The translations under genes and the position numbers were made by a program. A stretch of 64,000 nucleotides of DNA. It comes from JBAVOR01 sp049692255. Lineage in GTDB: Bacteria; Babelota; Babeliae; Babelales; JACPOV01. The stretch is from contig JBAVOR010000016.1 of the NCBI GenBank assembly GCA_049692255.1, positions 1 through 64,000 on the forward strand. The letters run 5' to 3'. The notes beneath the pieces are model-generated. The model did not search any database. It saw only the letters and a program-made list of their open reading frames with translations, and was not told the DNA's origin. This document shows positions 1 to 8,395 of the stretch, piece by piece; within the stretch, counting starts at the first letter, position 1, and the number at the start of each line of letters is the position of its first letter.

Positions 1-1453
1 ATTCTACCGCTTGAATAGTAGCAGCAAGATTGCCTGAATGGCCGACCATATCCATGTTGGCATAATTAACCAAATAAAAATCAGCAAGTGATGCAGTAAA
101 ACTGTTGACCAGTGCGGTGGTTATTGCATGTGCAGACATTTCTGGGTGTGTTACATAGTTTTTTTCGTGTAATGAAGGAATGAGCGTGCGCGTCTCAGTA
201 GCTACCGGTTGTTCTTTCTGCCCATTAAAAAAATAAGTTACGTGTGCATATTTTTCTGTTTCAGCGATAGTAAAAATAGTTTTGTGTTGCGCGCTGAGCA
301 GTTCTTTAAGCGTGTTATTAATCACGAGTGGTTCAAAGAGCACATGCGCAGAGGTGGTGGGTACATATTGCGTAAGTGTTGTAATATATAAAGACGGGAT
401 TGGTGTGTAATTGATTGGTATCGTTTGATCACCAGCAAGCATGCGCAACAGCTGTCGCATACGTTCAGGGCGTACGTTTGCCATAAAACACACGTCATGC
501 GGATGCATGGTGCCAGCAGGGTCTATAACAGTTGGTACAATAAATTCATCAGTAATCGCTCGTGCATACGATTGCTCGATAATCGAGCGCCACGATGTCG
601 CTGAATTTTTAGGAACGCTTTCAAGAATTTGTGGGCCAAGTTCACTGCGCTCGCCCTGCCTGCCCGTCGTAGCTTTAGCGTAGTCGGGAGTGTTCGACGA
701 AGTCGAATGTATCGACGTGTCCGTCGAAGCCTTGGCGTAGTCGGAAGGGTGTCGAGCGCTCATGTCCCTCGATACAATTGCTTCGCAATCACTCGGGATG
801 AGCGCTTTTCCATCCAAATTTTTATCACTGAGGACATCAAAGCTTTTTTTGGTCCGCTCCCAATTATTATCACGGTCCATCGCGTAAAAACGTCCGTGTA
901 TAGATGCGATGGTGCAATTGGTATATTGCGCACACAATTGATCAATGCGTTGCAAATAGTGCACAGCAGATTGGGGTGCACTGTCTCTACCATCGGTAAT
1001 TGCATGAATATACACCCGTATTGATGGCACTCGTGCACATAATACAATGAGCGCTTCAATGTAATCGATATGGCTGTGCACGCCACCGTCAGACATGAGC
1101 CCAATAATATGTACCGTTTTTGTGTGCTGTTGTGCGTAGGAAAGCATCGTTTGCAATACAGCATTTGTTTCAAGCATATTATTATGCATTGCGTGCAACA
1201 CGCGCGTAATATCTTGTTCAATTACTCTACCAGCGCCCAATGTTAAATGACCAGCTTCAGAATTGCCCGGATATCCTTCGGGCAGCCCTACAGCCGGGCC
1301 ACTAGCACGCAATAATTGAAAGCCGTACTGATGTATGAGTGCAGAAAGGTGTGGTGTTGATGCAAGCGCAATAGCGTTGTAGTCAGCATTTTGACGCCAT
1401 CCGTATCCATCAAGGATAATGAGCATGCAACGGGTTTTGGTATCCATAGCCAT
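1..1453 (-). CDS. gpmI: 2,3-bisphosphoglycerate-independent phosphoglycerate mutase, 3' end outside window
   Basis: Glycolytic enzyme interconverting 3- and 2-phosphoglycerate, normally with two Mn ions and a phosphoserine intermediate. Reading leftwards from the ATG at 1453, the frame stays open to the window edge (484 residues, C-terminus missing). Visible family motifs are LDGYGWR (about 14-20), GNSEAGH with the catalytic Ser at about 65, SDGGVHSH (121-128), ITDGRDSAP (152-160), GRFYAMDRDNNWER (187-200) and the RPERMRQL region (328-335). Between the WER helix and the conserved SYARAITDEFIVPTVI segment (295-310) the family normally has a short linker. Here about 75 residues are present, of which about 217-269 are encoded by the palindromic repeat at 647-805, with no frameshift or stop. 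The insert lies in a surface loop of the transferase domain, so the enzyme may well still be active. The gene is divergent from the gene at 1532. Family assignment is certain; the upstream start is probable. Confidence 0.93.
   Translation of the reverse strand, partial: MAMDTKTRCMLIILDGYGWRQNADYNAIALASTPHLSALIHQYGFQLLRASGPAVGLPEGYPGNSEAGHLTLGAGRVIEQDITRVLHAMHNNMLETNAVLQTMLSYAQQHTKTVHIIGLMSDGGVHSHIDYIEALIVLCARVPSIRVYIHAITDGRDSAPQSAVHYLQRIDQLCAQYTNCTIASIHGRFYAMDRDNNWERTKKSFDVLSDKNLDGKALIPSDCEAIVSRDMSARHPSDYAKASTDTSIHSTSSNTPDYAKATTGRQGERSELGPQILESVPKNSATSWRSIIEQSYARAITDEFIVPTVIDPAGTMHPHDVCFMANVRPERMRQLLRMLAGDQTIPINYTPIPSLYITTLTQYVPTTSAHVLFEPLVINNTLKELLSAQHKTIFTIAETEKYAHVTYFFNGQKEQPVATETRTLIPSLHEKNYVTHPEMSAHAITTALVNSFTASLADFYLVNYANMDMVGHSGNLAATIQAVE
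647..805. repeat. composite palindromic repeat inserted in frame in gpmI (159 nt)
   Basis: This copy aligns end to end with the 99-nt copy at 12170-12268, except for two extra blocks of exactly 30 nt, at 659-688 and 716-745. The two blocks match each other at about 24 of 30 positions and each is itself an imperfect palindrome. 99 + 30 + 30 gives 159, all multiples of three. The core at 754-805 forms a hairpin with a CGCTCAT/ATGAGCG outer stem and an ATTGC/GCAAT inner stem. In the gpmI frame the repeat has no stop codon and encodes two similar peptides, SDYAKAST and PDYAKATT. Confidence 0.9.
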
Positions 1454-1531
1454 TTTACTGCTTTTTTTGTATACTATACTTATATTCTTATTTCTTATGA
1501 TACGACAGCAATGAATATGAAAGGAATAAAA

Positions 1532-1924
1532 ATGATCCATATTATAAAAAAGAATGCTGTTTGGTTACTTTTTGCTAGTCTGTTGTTCGTAAAAGTTCCT
1601 CTCACAGGAACTGCAGATGCACAGTACAGTTCTGGTGATAAACGCCTTGTCGTGTGTGTTGCACTCAGAAGTAATAGTGCGCACAATCAAAAATCGATAG
1701 AATATGAAGAAGAAGATGCGCAAGACCAATACGATAGTTCATTAACCGATAATTTAGATGAAGGTGATGATGAACTGATGGAACAAGAGTTAGCAAATGA
1801 AGAAGAGAGCTCATCTGTTACGCGCTATTTGCAAGGTCTTGGATTGCGTGTTTTTTTTGCTTATCTTGACGCACGACAATATGTAATAGAAAGTTGGCGA
1901 TCATTGGTGGGCAGTGACGAATAA
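1532..1924 (+). CDS. small acidic secreted protein, unknown
   Basis: Not recognised. I chose the ATG at 1532 because AAGGA lies about 7 nt upstream; in-frame ATGs at 1511 and 1517 are less well placed. The 130-residue product starts with a signal-peptide-like segment (KKNAVWLLFASLLFVKVP, then Ala-rich), so export from the cytoplasm is likely. The middle third is strongly acidic (runs of Glu and Asp around residues 50-90). The C-terminus is a more hydrophobic helix. The gene is divergent from gpmI and its end overlaps the rsmE start by 11 nt, so the two are probably co-transcribed. No function can be assigned. Confidence 0.7.
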   Translation: MIHIIKKNAVWLLFASLLFVKVPLTGTADAQYSSGDKRLVVCVALRSNSAHNQKSIEYEEEDAQDQYDSSLTDNLDEGDDELMEQELANEEESSSVTRYLQGLGLRVFFAYLDARQYVIESWRSLVGSDE

Positions 1925-2663
1925 TCGTACGCACACGTTCGCACTCTTTCTTGAAAAGGTAATGAGCTTTTCTCGCGCAGGTAGATATCTCATTACCGAT
2001 GAACAGTTATTTCATCGTCTTGTACGTGTGCTGCGTTTGCGCGAAAGTGATTCTCTTATTCTTTTTAATCAACAGTACCATGCATTAGTGATCCTTGAAA
2101 AAATTACAGCTCCCCAGAGCATTTCAGTTATTTTGCAGGGAAGCGTACTATCTAATACGGTATATCAACCGACAATGTGCTTGTACTTGCCATTACTCAA
2201 AAAAGAAGCGCTTGAAGAAGCGATCTATAGTGCAGTGGAAGTAGGCATTCAACATATCAAGCTCTATCACGCGCATAAAGCACATATAAAAGCAGTTGAT
2301 AGTACACTTGAACGGCGTATACAGATGCAGGCAATTGCTGCAGCTGAACAATCAAAAAATTATGCTGCTGCGCGTATAGAAATGCCCATTTCTTTTGATG
2401 CAATGGTGCAACAAGTAGCGCAGTACGATCAGTTTTTTGTGTGCGACCCAGCGGGCATGTGCGCAGGTGATGCATGGGCATCATTGCAATCTAAAAAACG
2501 CTATGCGTTCTTGGTTGGCCCCGAAGGTGGGTTAACTGATGATGAGTTACACGCGCTCGTTGCTCTCGGTGTACAATCAGTTGCATTAACGCCAACTATC
2601 TTACGTGCACCTCAGGCGGTTGCTGTTGGCGGAGGCATGTTTCGCTCGCTGATGCCTTCGTGA
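1914..2663 (+). CDS. rsmE: 16S rRNA m3U1498 methyltransferase RsmE
   Basis: SPOUT-family enzyme that methylates N3 of U1498 in 16S rRNA using S-adenosylmethionine. The N-terminal PUA-like part contains LVRVLRLRESDSLILF (about 36-51), matching the family's H-LRVLR region. The C-terminal knot has FLVGPEGGLTDDEL (about 199-212) followed by ALTPTILRAPQA. In most homologues this last motif reads L-ILR-ETA, so Thr-Glu is replaced here by Ala-Pro. The GTG at 1914 fits the family's N-terminus and overlaps the upstream gene, suggesting translational coupling. Length (249) is normal. The 3' end faces tsaB. Confidence 0.88.
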   Translation: MTNNRTHTFALFLEKVMSFSRAGRYLITDEQLFHRLVRVLRLRESDSLILFNQQYHALVILEKITAPQSISVILQGSVLSNTVYQPTMCLYLPLLKKEALEEAIYSAVEVGIQHIKLYHAHKAHIKAVDSTLERRIQMQAIAAAEQSKNYAAARIEMPISFDAMVQQVAQYDQFFVCDPAGMCAGDAWASLQSKKRYAFLVGPEGGLTDDELHALVALGVQSVALTPTILRAPQAVAVGGGMFRSLMPS

Positions 2664-2683
2664 AAAATACGTAAAAATTTTAT

Positions 2684-3349
2684 CTACCGCGTCTGATACG
2701 CAATCTCTTTTAAATACAATGGCATAACTTCTTTTTCGCCAGCACCACGCATAATTGCGTCTTGTGCTAATGCGACAACTGATGTAAGTGATGCAGCAGC
2801 GAGTGGTGATACAATGGTAAGCTGCTCCGTTGCAAATAATGCTGGTGCGTGTGCTTTGACCAGCTCTATGCCATTGCCAATGCATTGCGCACGCTGATTG
2901 CCTAGCAATTGCGGTAACTGTGCAGCGAACAGAGCGCTTGCCATGCAGCCAAACTGCACCGGTTGCTCTTGTATGGCCATAGCATAGTACACGTCGTTAT
3001 TAAACGCATTGAGCATTATTATTGTTGCGCAGCCCGGCGTTGGTTGCCATTCATGTACATACGCGTGTAATCCATTAACGCCAATAATGGGAATACCCGT
3101 TGCCGCTGCCAAGCCGTTAACGGTGCTTATTGCTACACGCAGCGATGTGAATGGAGCAGGGCCACGATTAACCACTAAATACGTTATGTCTTTAAGTGTC
3201 AATTGCGCGGCGTTTAATAATTGATCCGTTGCAACAATGCACTGCGCACTTGCTTCTCGTTTGTCCAACGTTTTAATTGCTATGTTCTTAGTGCCTGCAT
3301 ATATGCCGACGTCAAAGGTGTTATACGTAACTTGATAGGCAAGGATCAT
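2684..3349 (-). CDS. tsaB: tRNA threonylcarbamoyladenosine biosynthesis protein TsaB
   Basis: TsaB is a catalytically inactive ASKHA-fold partner of TsaD in making t6A37 on ANN-decoding tRNAs. The diagnostic segment VNRGPAPFTSLRVAISTVNG (about 60-79) corresponds to the usual GPGSFTGLR motif with variations (PAPF for PGSF, S for G), and is followed by GLAAATGIPIIGVNGL. The start TYNTFDVGIY resembles the family's D-TS-A- strand but lacks the first Asp. At 221 residues it is normal length. It begins 2 nt after the zinc-ribbon gene ends, so the pair is one operon. tsaD, tsaE and tsaC are not in the window. Confidence 0.85.
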   Translation of the reverse strand: MILAYQVTYNTFDVGIYAGTKNIAIKTLDKREASAQCIVATDQLLNAAQLTLKDITYLVVNRGPAPFTSLRVAISTVNGLAAATGIPIIGVNGLHAYVHEWQPTPGCATIIMLNAFNNDVYYAMAIQEQPVQFGCMASALFAAQLPQLLGNQRAQCIGNGIELVKAHAPALFATEQLTIVSPLAAASLTSVVALAQDAIMRGAGEKEVMPLYLKEIAYQTR

Positions 3350-3351
3350 AT

Positions 3352-3531
3352 TTATTTTTTATTTTTACACTTCTGTTGTTGATAAAATATAGTAAAAGCA
3401 TCAGTTTCTATGGTCTTTTCTTTGCGTGGTACTATTTTACCACAATTTAAACATTTCCATGCTTCAAAGTTGAGAAATTGATCAAAGAACGACTGCAATA
3501 CCATAAGACCCGCACATTTTTTACACTTCAT
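3352..3531 (-). CDS. small zinc-ribbon protein
   Basis: A 59-residue protein starting MKCKKCAG, chosen over a longer upstream start because AAGGAG sits 8 nt before the ATG at 3531. Two CxxC pairs (residues 3-6 and about 28-31, WKCLNCGK) form a rubredoxin-like zinc ribbon. The C-terminal third is Lys-rich. Such minimal ribbons often bind nucleic acid or act as accessory factors, but no specific role can be given. It is followed 2 nt later by tsaB, which suggests co-expression with a tRNA modification factor. Confidence 0.75.
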   Translation of the reverse strand: MKCKKCAGLMVLQSFFDQFLNFEAWKCLNCGKIVPRKEKTIETDAFTIFYQQQKCKNKK

Positions 3532-3670
3532 GCTGTTCTCCTTTTTTTTAAGCGACCAGCTCTCTTTTAAAAAAAACGATAGCACATTTTTCAAATAAAA
3601 AAACAGTCAATAGAAAAATGCGACAAAAAAGACAATTACGCTTAGCTTTTATGCCGAATACGGTATGGAA

Positions 3671-4879
3671 TTAATAAGATTCATTGTCATCCAGAGGTTC
3701 CATTTCTCGAGCCTCGCCTGACAATATGAGTTTGGTTCGCGGTAGTTGAGTAAACTTTTTTTCTTTTTTAAGAATTTCTTGAATTTCTTCTTTTGTTTTC
3801 TTATTTTTTTCCCGGTATTCTTCTCTTGCACGTTTTTTTTCTTCTAATCTCTTTTCATCTTTAGTTGTTCCAGTGAAAGTGATTGTATTGAAAAGCCACA
3901 TGTTTTGTGCTGTTTCAGGCCTTGCTCTACAAAAATCTTCATAGAAGTCTTCTGCCCAGTGGGCGACTACTGTTGGTTTGCTATCATAGGTATGGATGTA
4001 ATTTTTTATCACAAAGAGTAGCTCATCATGCATAGCATTGAGTAGAATCTTTTTTGCATGGGCTTTTGCCGGTAATCTTAGGTATTGTTGAGTTTCTTTG
4101 CAAAAGGGAGCCACTTTTTGTATAAAAGAAGGGCGCCCTGTATCAGATAAAAATCCACTAATAATGTTAATGGTTGCGTGCCGAATAGCTATCTTTTTTT
4201 GTGTATTATGACCATCAAGAATACGTATTGCGTTTATAAGAAACCAAGGAGTCGCCATCGCTTCTTCGCGGGCTGGATATATGCGCAATGGATCATTTGT
4301 ATCTATAATGTCTGGTGAGCGATAGCTACTTTCACGGAATAATCGCTTATATTTATTGCGGTGAGCTCTAATAAGAGCTCCTATACTATCATTAAGATGC
4401 GGTATTTTTATTCTTTCAGCCGCATAGAGTGTCATTTTGGTAAGAGTTCCTAAGAGAATACAGTATGTTTTAATGTTGTTATCGAAATCCTTGATCGCTT
4501 TTTCAAAGACCTCGCTTTTATAGTGTATATCGATGCGCGTAAAAGTAGGCTCCTGAGCAAATCGGGGTGAGGGGAAGGGATAGCATATGTCCTCATTGTT
4601 GAACAAGCTCATAGTTGTTTGGTTTTGTTCAGCAATCACTTCAGGTGTTTTTTCTAATCTGTGCGCGTGCGTAGGAGGCCACGCAAGAGGAGATGTGGGA
4701 AGTGAGCGGTAAGCGCGCACGTGGGTGCCAGGCGCATACAAAGGAGAAACGGGCGGTTTTGTTTTAAGTTCGGTGTCTGTATATGAAAATTGGCTCAGTT
4801 GGGCAGGAAGATTCGACTCAGCAGATTGTAGTTGCGCAGTGGTAATGTATATAAAAAAGAACATAAAAATTACATTCAT
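3671..4879 (-). CDS. secreted protein with Lys/Glu-rich C-terminal coiled coil, unknown
   Basis: Not recognised. The 402-residue product starts MNVIFMFFFIYITTAQLQSA, a clear export signal. The mature N-terminus is Pro-rich (about 35-90). The central part (about 100-320) is predicted helical, without motifs I can name. Residues about 330-385 are dense in Lys, Arg and Glu and should form a charged coiled coil. It stands alone, about 140 nt after the promoter side of the zinc-ribbon gene. A host-directed role is possible given the many secreted proteins nearby, but nothing in the sequence shows it. Confidence 0.72.
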   Translation of the reverse strand: MNVIFMFFFIYITTAQLQSAESNLPAQLSQFSYTDTELKTKPPVSPLYAPGTHVRAYRSLPTSPLAWPPTHAHRLEKTPEVIAEQNQTTMSLFNNEDICYPFPSPRFAQEPTFTRIDIHYKSEVFEKAIKDFDNNIKTYCILLGTLTKMTLYAAERIKIPHLNDSIGALIRAHRNKYKRLFRESSYRSPDIIDTNDPLRIYPAREEAMATPWFLINAIRILDGHNTQKKIAIRHATINIISGFLSDTGRPSFIQKVAPFCKETQQYLRLPAKAHAKKILLNAMHDELLFVIKNYIHTYDSKPTVVAHWAEDFYEDFCRARPETAQNMWLFNTITFTGTTKDEKRLEEKKRAREEYREKNKKTKEEIQEILKKEKKFTQLPRTKLILSGEAREMEPLDDNESY

Positions 4880-5060
4880 AAATACCGTTAATACCTTATA
4901 TAGTATATAAAAAATTAATATCTGTATAAATATAGAGTACGAAACTTATGCAACAAATGCAATGGGAATAGGTCGCCAGCTATCTCTTCGAACTATGTTT
5001 TAATGCATGGCAATAGTACAGGAAATAATAAGAGGGCTGGTGGGAGCTGAGAAGAGTTCG

Positions 5061-5468
5061 TTAGTTATTTTGCATGGTGCGATAATCAAGATACGATTGC
5101 AAAATAAATGCAGCGGCGATAGCGTGGGACTGCAACTTCTCTTCTTTATTTTTTGCCGGTTTTAATTCTTGCGCTCGTTGGCTGCTCAACCGTTCATCCC
5201 ATGGGTGAATGGGAGTGTCAGGAAACAGCTGTTGCAGCTGTTGAGCATAAGCGGCAACTTTATCTGTTTGCGCGCTATGGGTGCCGCGCATAGTTTTGGG
5301 TAGCCCGATGACTATAGCGGCTATTGCTGTTTGCTGCAAGAGTGCGCGAAGTGCCTCTTCGAGAGTACTAGTGGCTACGGTTTTGAATGGCTTGGCGCTG
5401 ATGCCCAATGCATCTGAAACAGCTATGCCTGTCCAACTATCCCCTACGTCTAAACCAATGATTTTCAT
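5061..5468 (-). CDS. ruvX: YqgF/RuvX RNase H-fold nuclease
   Basis: Putative pre-16S rRNA nuclease / Holliday junction resolvase. The 135-residue RNase H fold shows all family landmarks: IIGLDVGDSWTGIAVSD (3-19, first catalytic Asp at 7), IVIGLPKTMRGT (about 53-64), PWDERLSSQRA (about 92-102) and the C-terminal HAIAAAFILQSYL with its conserved Asp just after. Length is typical. Divergent from the symporter at 5569, about 100 nt apart; promoters for both probably lie in that gap. Confidence 0.92.
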   Translation of the reverse strand: MKIIGLDVGDSWTGIAVSDALGISAKPFKTVATSTLEEALRALLQQTAIAAIVIGLPKTMRGTHSAQTDKVAAYAQQLQQLFPDTPIHPWDERLSSQRAQELKPAKNKEEKLQSHAIAAAFILQSYLDYRTMQNN

Positions 5469-5568
5469 GAGAACGCTTTCTAAGAGCAGTTTTTTTTAAA
5501 ATTTATGTTATACTACCATAATATTTCTTAAATGTTTACCCTCATACTTTTTGGAAGGGATCACTCTC

Positions 5569-6963
5569 ATGGTTGATGCAATCAACAATGGTATCGTTTA
5601 TTTGAATGGACTGATTTGGAGTTGGCCATTTTTATCATTTATTTTCATCTCTGCGTGCATAACCACCGTATCGTTAGGGTTTATTCAGTTTCGTCTATTT
5701 TTTGCCGCATGGCGTGAGTTGCTGTTTGGTAGCAAAGAGAAATCTACCGGTGACATGACTCCGTTCCAGGCATTTATTAATACGCTCAGCACAAGCAGTG
5801 GAAACGGTAGCTTGGCTGGTGTGGCAACGGCAGTAGCGGAAGGTGGCCCTGGCGCCATATTTTGGATCTTTGTATTTGGGTGCTTGAGCATGTCGCTCCG
5901 GTTTAGCGAAGTATTTTTAGCGACCAGTTCTGAGCCCATCAAAGAGGGTGGCGTTGTTGTAGGTGGGCCCATGGTGTATTTGCAAAAGTTACCGGGCGGT
6001 CGTTACCTTGCCTATATTTTTACTTTTTTCATGTTGTATCTTAGCTTAGCAAGCGGTACAGCAATGCAGGCGAACTCCATTCGGTTGGGTATCGTTACCA
6101 TTTTAACCAACTGGTTTTCCGATGGAGTAGTTTCAGAACAGATGCCCTCACTGTTGTGGTCCGACGTGTATACCTATGGGGTCGCGCTCGTGCTTCTCGT
6201 CTTTGTAATTTACGTAGTACGTGGTGGTGCGCAGCGTGTTGTTGCAATTTCAGAAAAGATCGTACCTTTTAAAGTGTTTTTCTTCTTTACTGCTACCCTT
6301 GTAGTATTGATCTATCATTACCACGCAGTAGCACAAGCGATACAACTCGTGTTTGCGAGTGCGTTGCGTCCACAAGCCATTGCTGGTGGTGCAGCTGGTT
6401 TTGCAATGCAGCAAGCAATGCGTTACGGCATCGTGCGTTCGGTTAATGCAACCGAAGCAGGCATCGGTACTGCAGGTGTTCTTTTTGGTGGTACTGCAAC
6501 AAAAGAACCATTTAAAAGTGGTATCATTTCTATGCTCAGCGTATTTATCAGTGCAAATTTAGTGTGCGTTGGCATCGGCTTAACCATTATTTCTAGTGGT
6601 GTATGGAACAGTGGTCTTACAAGTTTGAATTTGACCATTGCATCGTACAGCACCGTATTTGGTTCGTTAGGAGCATGGATTGTTACGTTGCTTTCTATCA
6701 GTTTCGGCGTGAGTGTGCTGGTGAGTTATTCATACATTGCGCGCTCTTGCTGGCTTTTTTTAACCGGCGGTCGTGGCGCATATATTTTTGATATTATTTT
6801 CTGTGCTGTTACTGCGATTGGTGCAATAGCGCAGGTAAAAATTGTATGGAATGCGATCGATCTTTCTAATGCAGGATTACTCCTGTTTAACATTATTGGC
6901 ATTCTCTATTTGTTGCCGTATATTCGTCGTAATGTATATAAAGCATATGCAGCACGCGCGTAA
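5569..6963 (+). CDS. AGCS-family sodium:alanine/glycine symporter
   Basis: Polytopic inner-membrane carrier importing small neutral amino acids with Na+. The ATG at 5569 is preceded by GGAAGGGA at a good distance; a TTG 18 nt upstream is in frame but less likely. The 464-residue protein has about ten hydrophobic helices. The family signature is seen at about 75-105 (SSGNGSLAGVATAVAEGGPG then AIFWIF), and later NATEAGIGTAG (about 293-303), matching the AGCS NEAG(M/I)GSA motif. The exact substrate cannot be told. murE follows 22 nt later, so the two may be co-transcribed. Confidence 0.9.
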   Translation: MVDAINNGIVYLNGLIWSWPFLSFIFISACITTVSLGFIQFRLFFAAWRELLFGSKEKSTGDMTPFQAFINTLSTSSGNGSLAGVATAVAEGGPGAIFWIFVFGCLSMSLRFSEVFLATSSEPIKEGGVVVGGPMVYLQKLPGGRYLAYIFTFFMLYLSLASGTAMQANSIRLGIVTILTNWFSDGVVSEQMPSLLWSDVYTYGVALVLLVFVIYVVRGGAQRVVAISEKIVPFKVFFFFTATLVVLIYHYHAVAQAIQLVFASALRPQAIAGGAAGFAMQQAMRYGIVRSVNATEAGIGTAGVLFGGTATKEPFKSGIISMLSVFISANLVCVGIGLTIISSGVWNSGLTSLNLTIASYSTVFGSLGAWIVTLLSISFGVSVLVSYSYIARSCWLFLTGGRGAYIFDIIFCAVTAIGAIAQVKIVWNAIDLSNAGLLLFNIIGILYLLPYIRRNVYKAYAARA

Positions 6964-6985
6964 ATAAAATGTATGGAGTAGCACT

Positions 6986-8395
6986 ATGGCGATACTGTTG
7001 CCTACGGTATATCGTGTTACCAGCCACACTAAGCATGTGGGTCCTGGTACAACGTTTGTAGCGGTTAAGGGCATGAAGCAAGATGGTATAGATTTTATTG
7101 GTGAAGCGCTCAATCTGGGCGCTTCTTCCATTGTTATACAGGAAGCAGTGCAGTTGTCTGATGCAACGATGAGCGCTCTTGAGCGAGCAGGTGCACAGCT
7201 CGTGCGTGTAACGGACACGCGTCTGGCGTTGGCACAATTGAGTGCACAGGCGTACGGTAACCCGGCACAGCAACTAACTATTATTGGAGTAACGGGTACA
7301 AAGGGTAAATCGACCACCTGCTTTTTAATAGAACAGATATTACGCACTGCAGGTTATGCGACTGCGCTTATTAGCTCTGTACGTAACGCGATTGGTACTA
7401 CCTATTTTGAAACCCATCTCACCACACCGCAACCCGACTTTATTCAAATGTTTTTGGCACAGTGCGTGCAAGCAGGAGTGACCCATGTGGTTATAGAAGT
7501 GGCAGCGCAGGCACTCACGCTCCATCGCGTCCATGGCATTACTTTTGATAGCGTACTATTTACGAATTTTGATCAAGAGCATCTGGAATTTTATGCATCC
7601 ATGGATGATTATTTTGTAGCAAAAGAACAGCTGATGTCACGCGTTAAAGCAGGTGGTATTGCCTGGGTTAACGGAGATGATACGCGCTGTGCAATGCTTA
7701 AAAATAACTATGCGCATGTGCGTACGTATGGCGTAACAGCGGGTGTTGATGTGCTCGTTCGCATGCAATCGCGTGATACGGGTGCGCAGGTACACGAAGG
7801 TGACGCTTGTTGGCAATCGCCTGCATTGCTCGGGTTATTTAATGGGTATAATATGACGGCAGCGTTGTGTGTTGCCCGTTCGTTAGATATCCCTGATGCG
7901 GTTATACACAATGCATTTCATACGTTCACCGGTGTGCCGGGAAGGGTCGAACGATATTCATTGCCCAATGGTGCTATTGCGTGCATAGACAAAGCGCATA
8001 ATCCATCATCGTTTCATGCTATCTTGAGCACGTTGCGTGGAATAACTTCTCATTTAATTGTTATCTTTGGTGCCGGCGGCGAACGCGATAAATCAAAACG
8101 GCCGCTCATGGGAGCCATTGCTGCATCGTTTGGCGATCTCGTATTTATTACCACTGATGACCCGCGCTCTGAAGATCCTGCAACTATTATACAAGAGATT
8201 TATGCAGGAATTGAACCGGCATTACAGGCACGAGTGGTATGTGAGGTTGACCGTGAGATTGCAATTCGCGCAGCGTATGCAGCATCAAAGCCAGGCACCA
8301 TTATTGCGCTCTTGGGCAAAGGGGTAGATGAATATCAGTTGATCCAAGGCATTAAGCAACCGTTTAGCGAGCGTGCTATTTTAGCTTCGCTTTAG
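6986..8395 (+). CDS. murE: UDP-N-acetylmuramoyl-tripeptide synthetase MurE
   Basis: ATP-dependent ligase adding the third stem residue to UDP-MurNAc-L-Ala-D-Glu in peptidoglycan synthesis (cytoplasm). The 469-residue protein has the N-terminal Mur domain, the ATP loop GVTGTKGKSTT (about 100-110), a segment matching the carbamylated-Lys region (YFVAKEQLMS, about 208) and GAGGERDKSKRPLMG (about 359-373). The amino-acid-selecting motif reads TTDDPRSEDP (about 387-396), close to the DNPRSEDP of diaminopimelate enzymes, so meso-DAP is the likely substrate. The usual DYAHTP motif reads DKAHNP (about 334), an uncommon variant. An SD-like GGAG precedes the ATG. Its stop overlaps the convergent phosphatase gene by 4 nt. 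Confidence 0.93.
   Translation: MAILLPTVYRVTSHTKHVGPGTTFVAVKGMKQDGIDFIGEALNLGASSIVIQEAVQLSDATMSALERAGAQLVRVTDTRLALAQLSAQAYGNPAQQLTIIGVTGTKGKSTTCFLIEQILRTAGYATALISSVRNAIGTTYFETHLTTPQPDFIQMFLAQCVQAGVTHVVIEVAAQALTLHRVHGITFDSVLFTNFDQEHLEFYASMDDYFVAKEQLMSRVKAGGIAWVNGDDTRCAMLKNNYAHVRTYGVTAGVDVLVRMQSRDTGAQVHEGDACWQSPALLGLFNGYNMTAALCVARSLDIPDAVIHNAFHTFTGVPGRVERYSLPNGAIACIDKAHNPSSFHAILSTLRGITSHLIVIFGAGGERDKSKRPLMGAIAASFGDLVFITTDDPRSEDPATIIQEIYAGIEPALQARVVCEVDREIAIRAAYAASKPGTIIALLGKGVDEYQLIQGIKQPFSERAILASL

Noticed and set aside
760..1221. Minus-strand frame of 153 codons inside gpmI
   Set aside because: It is another frame of the same strand as gpmI; the gpmI frame has all enzyme motifs, this one has none.
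4880..5060. Possible tRNA because of a TTCGAA-like stretch in the gap
   Set aside because: No acceptor stem, D-loop or anticodon arm could be folded around it. I found no tRNA in any gap.
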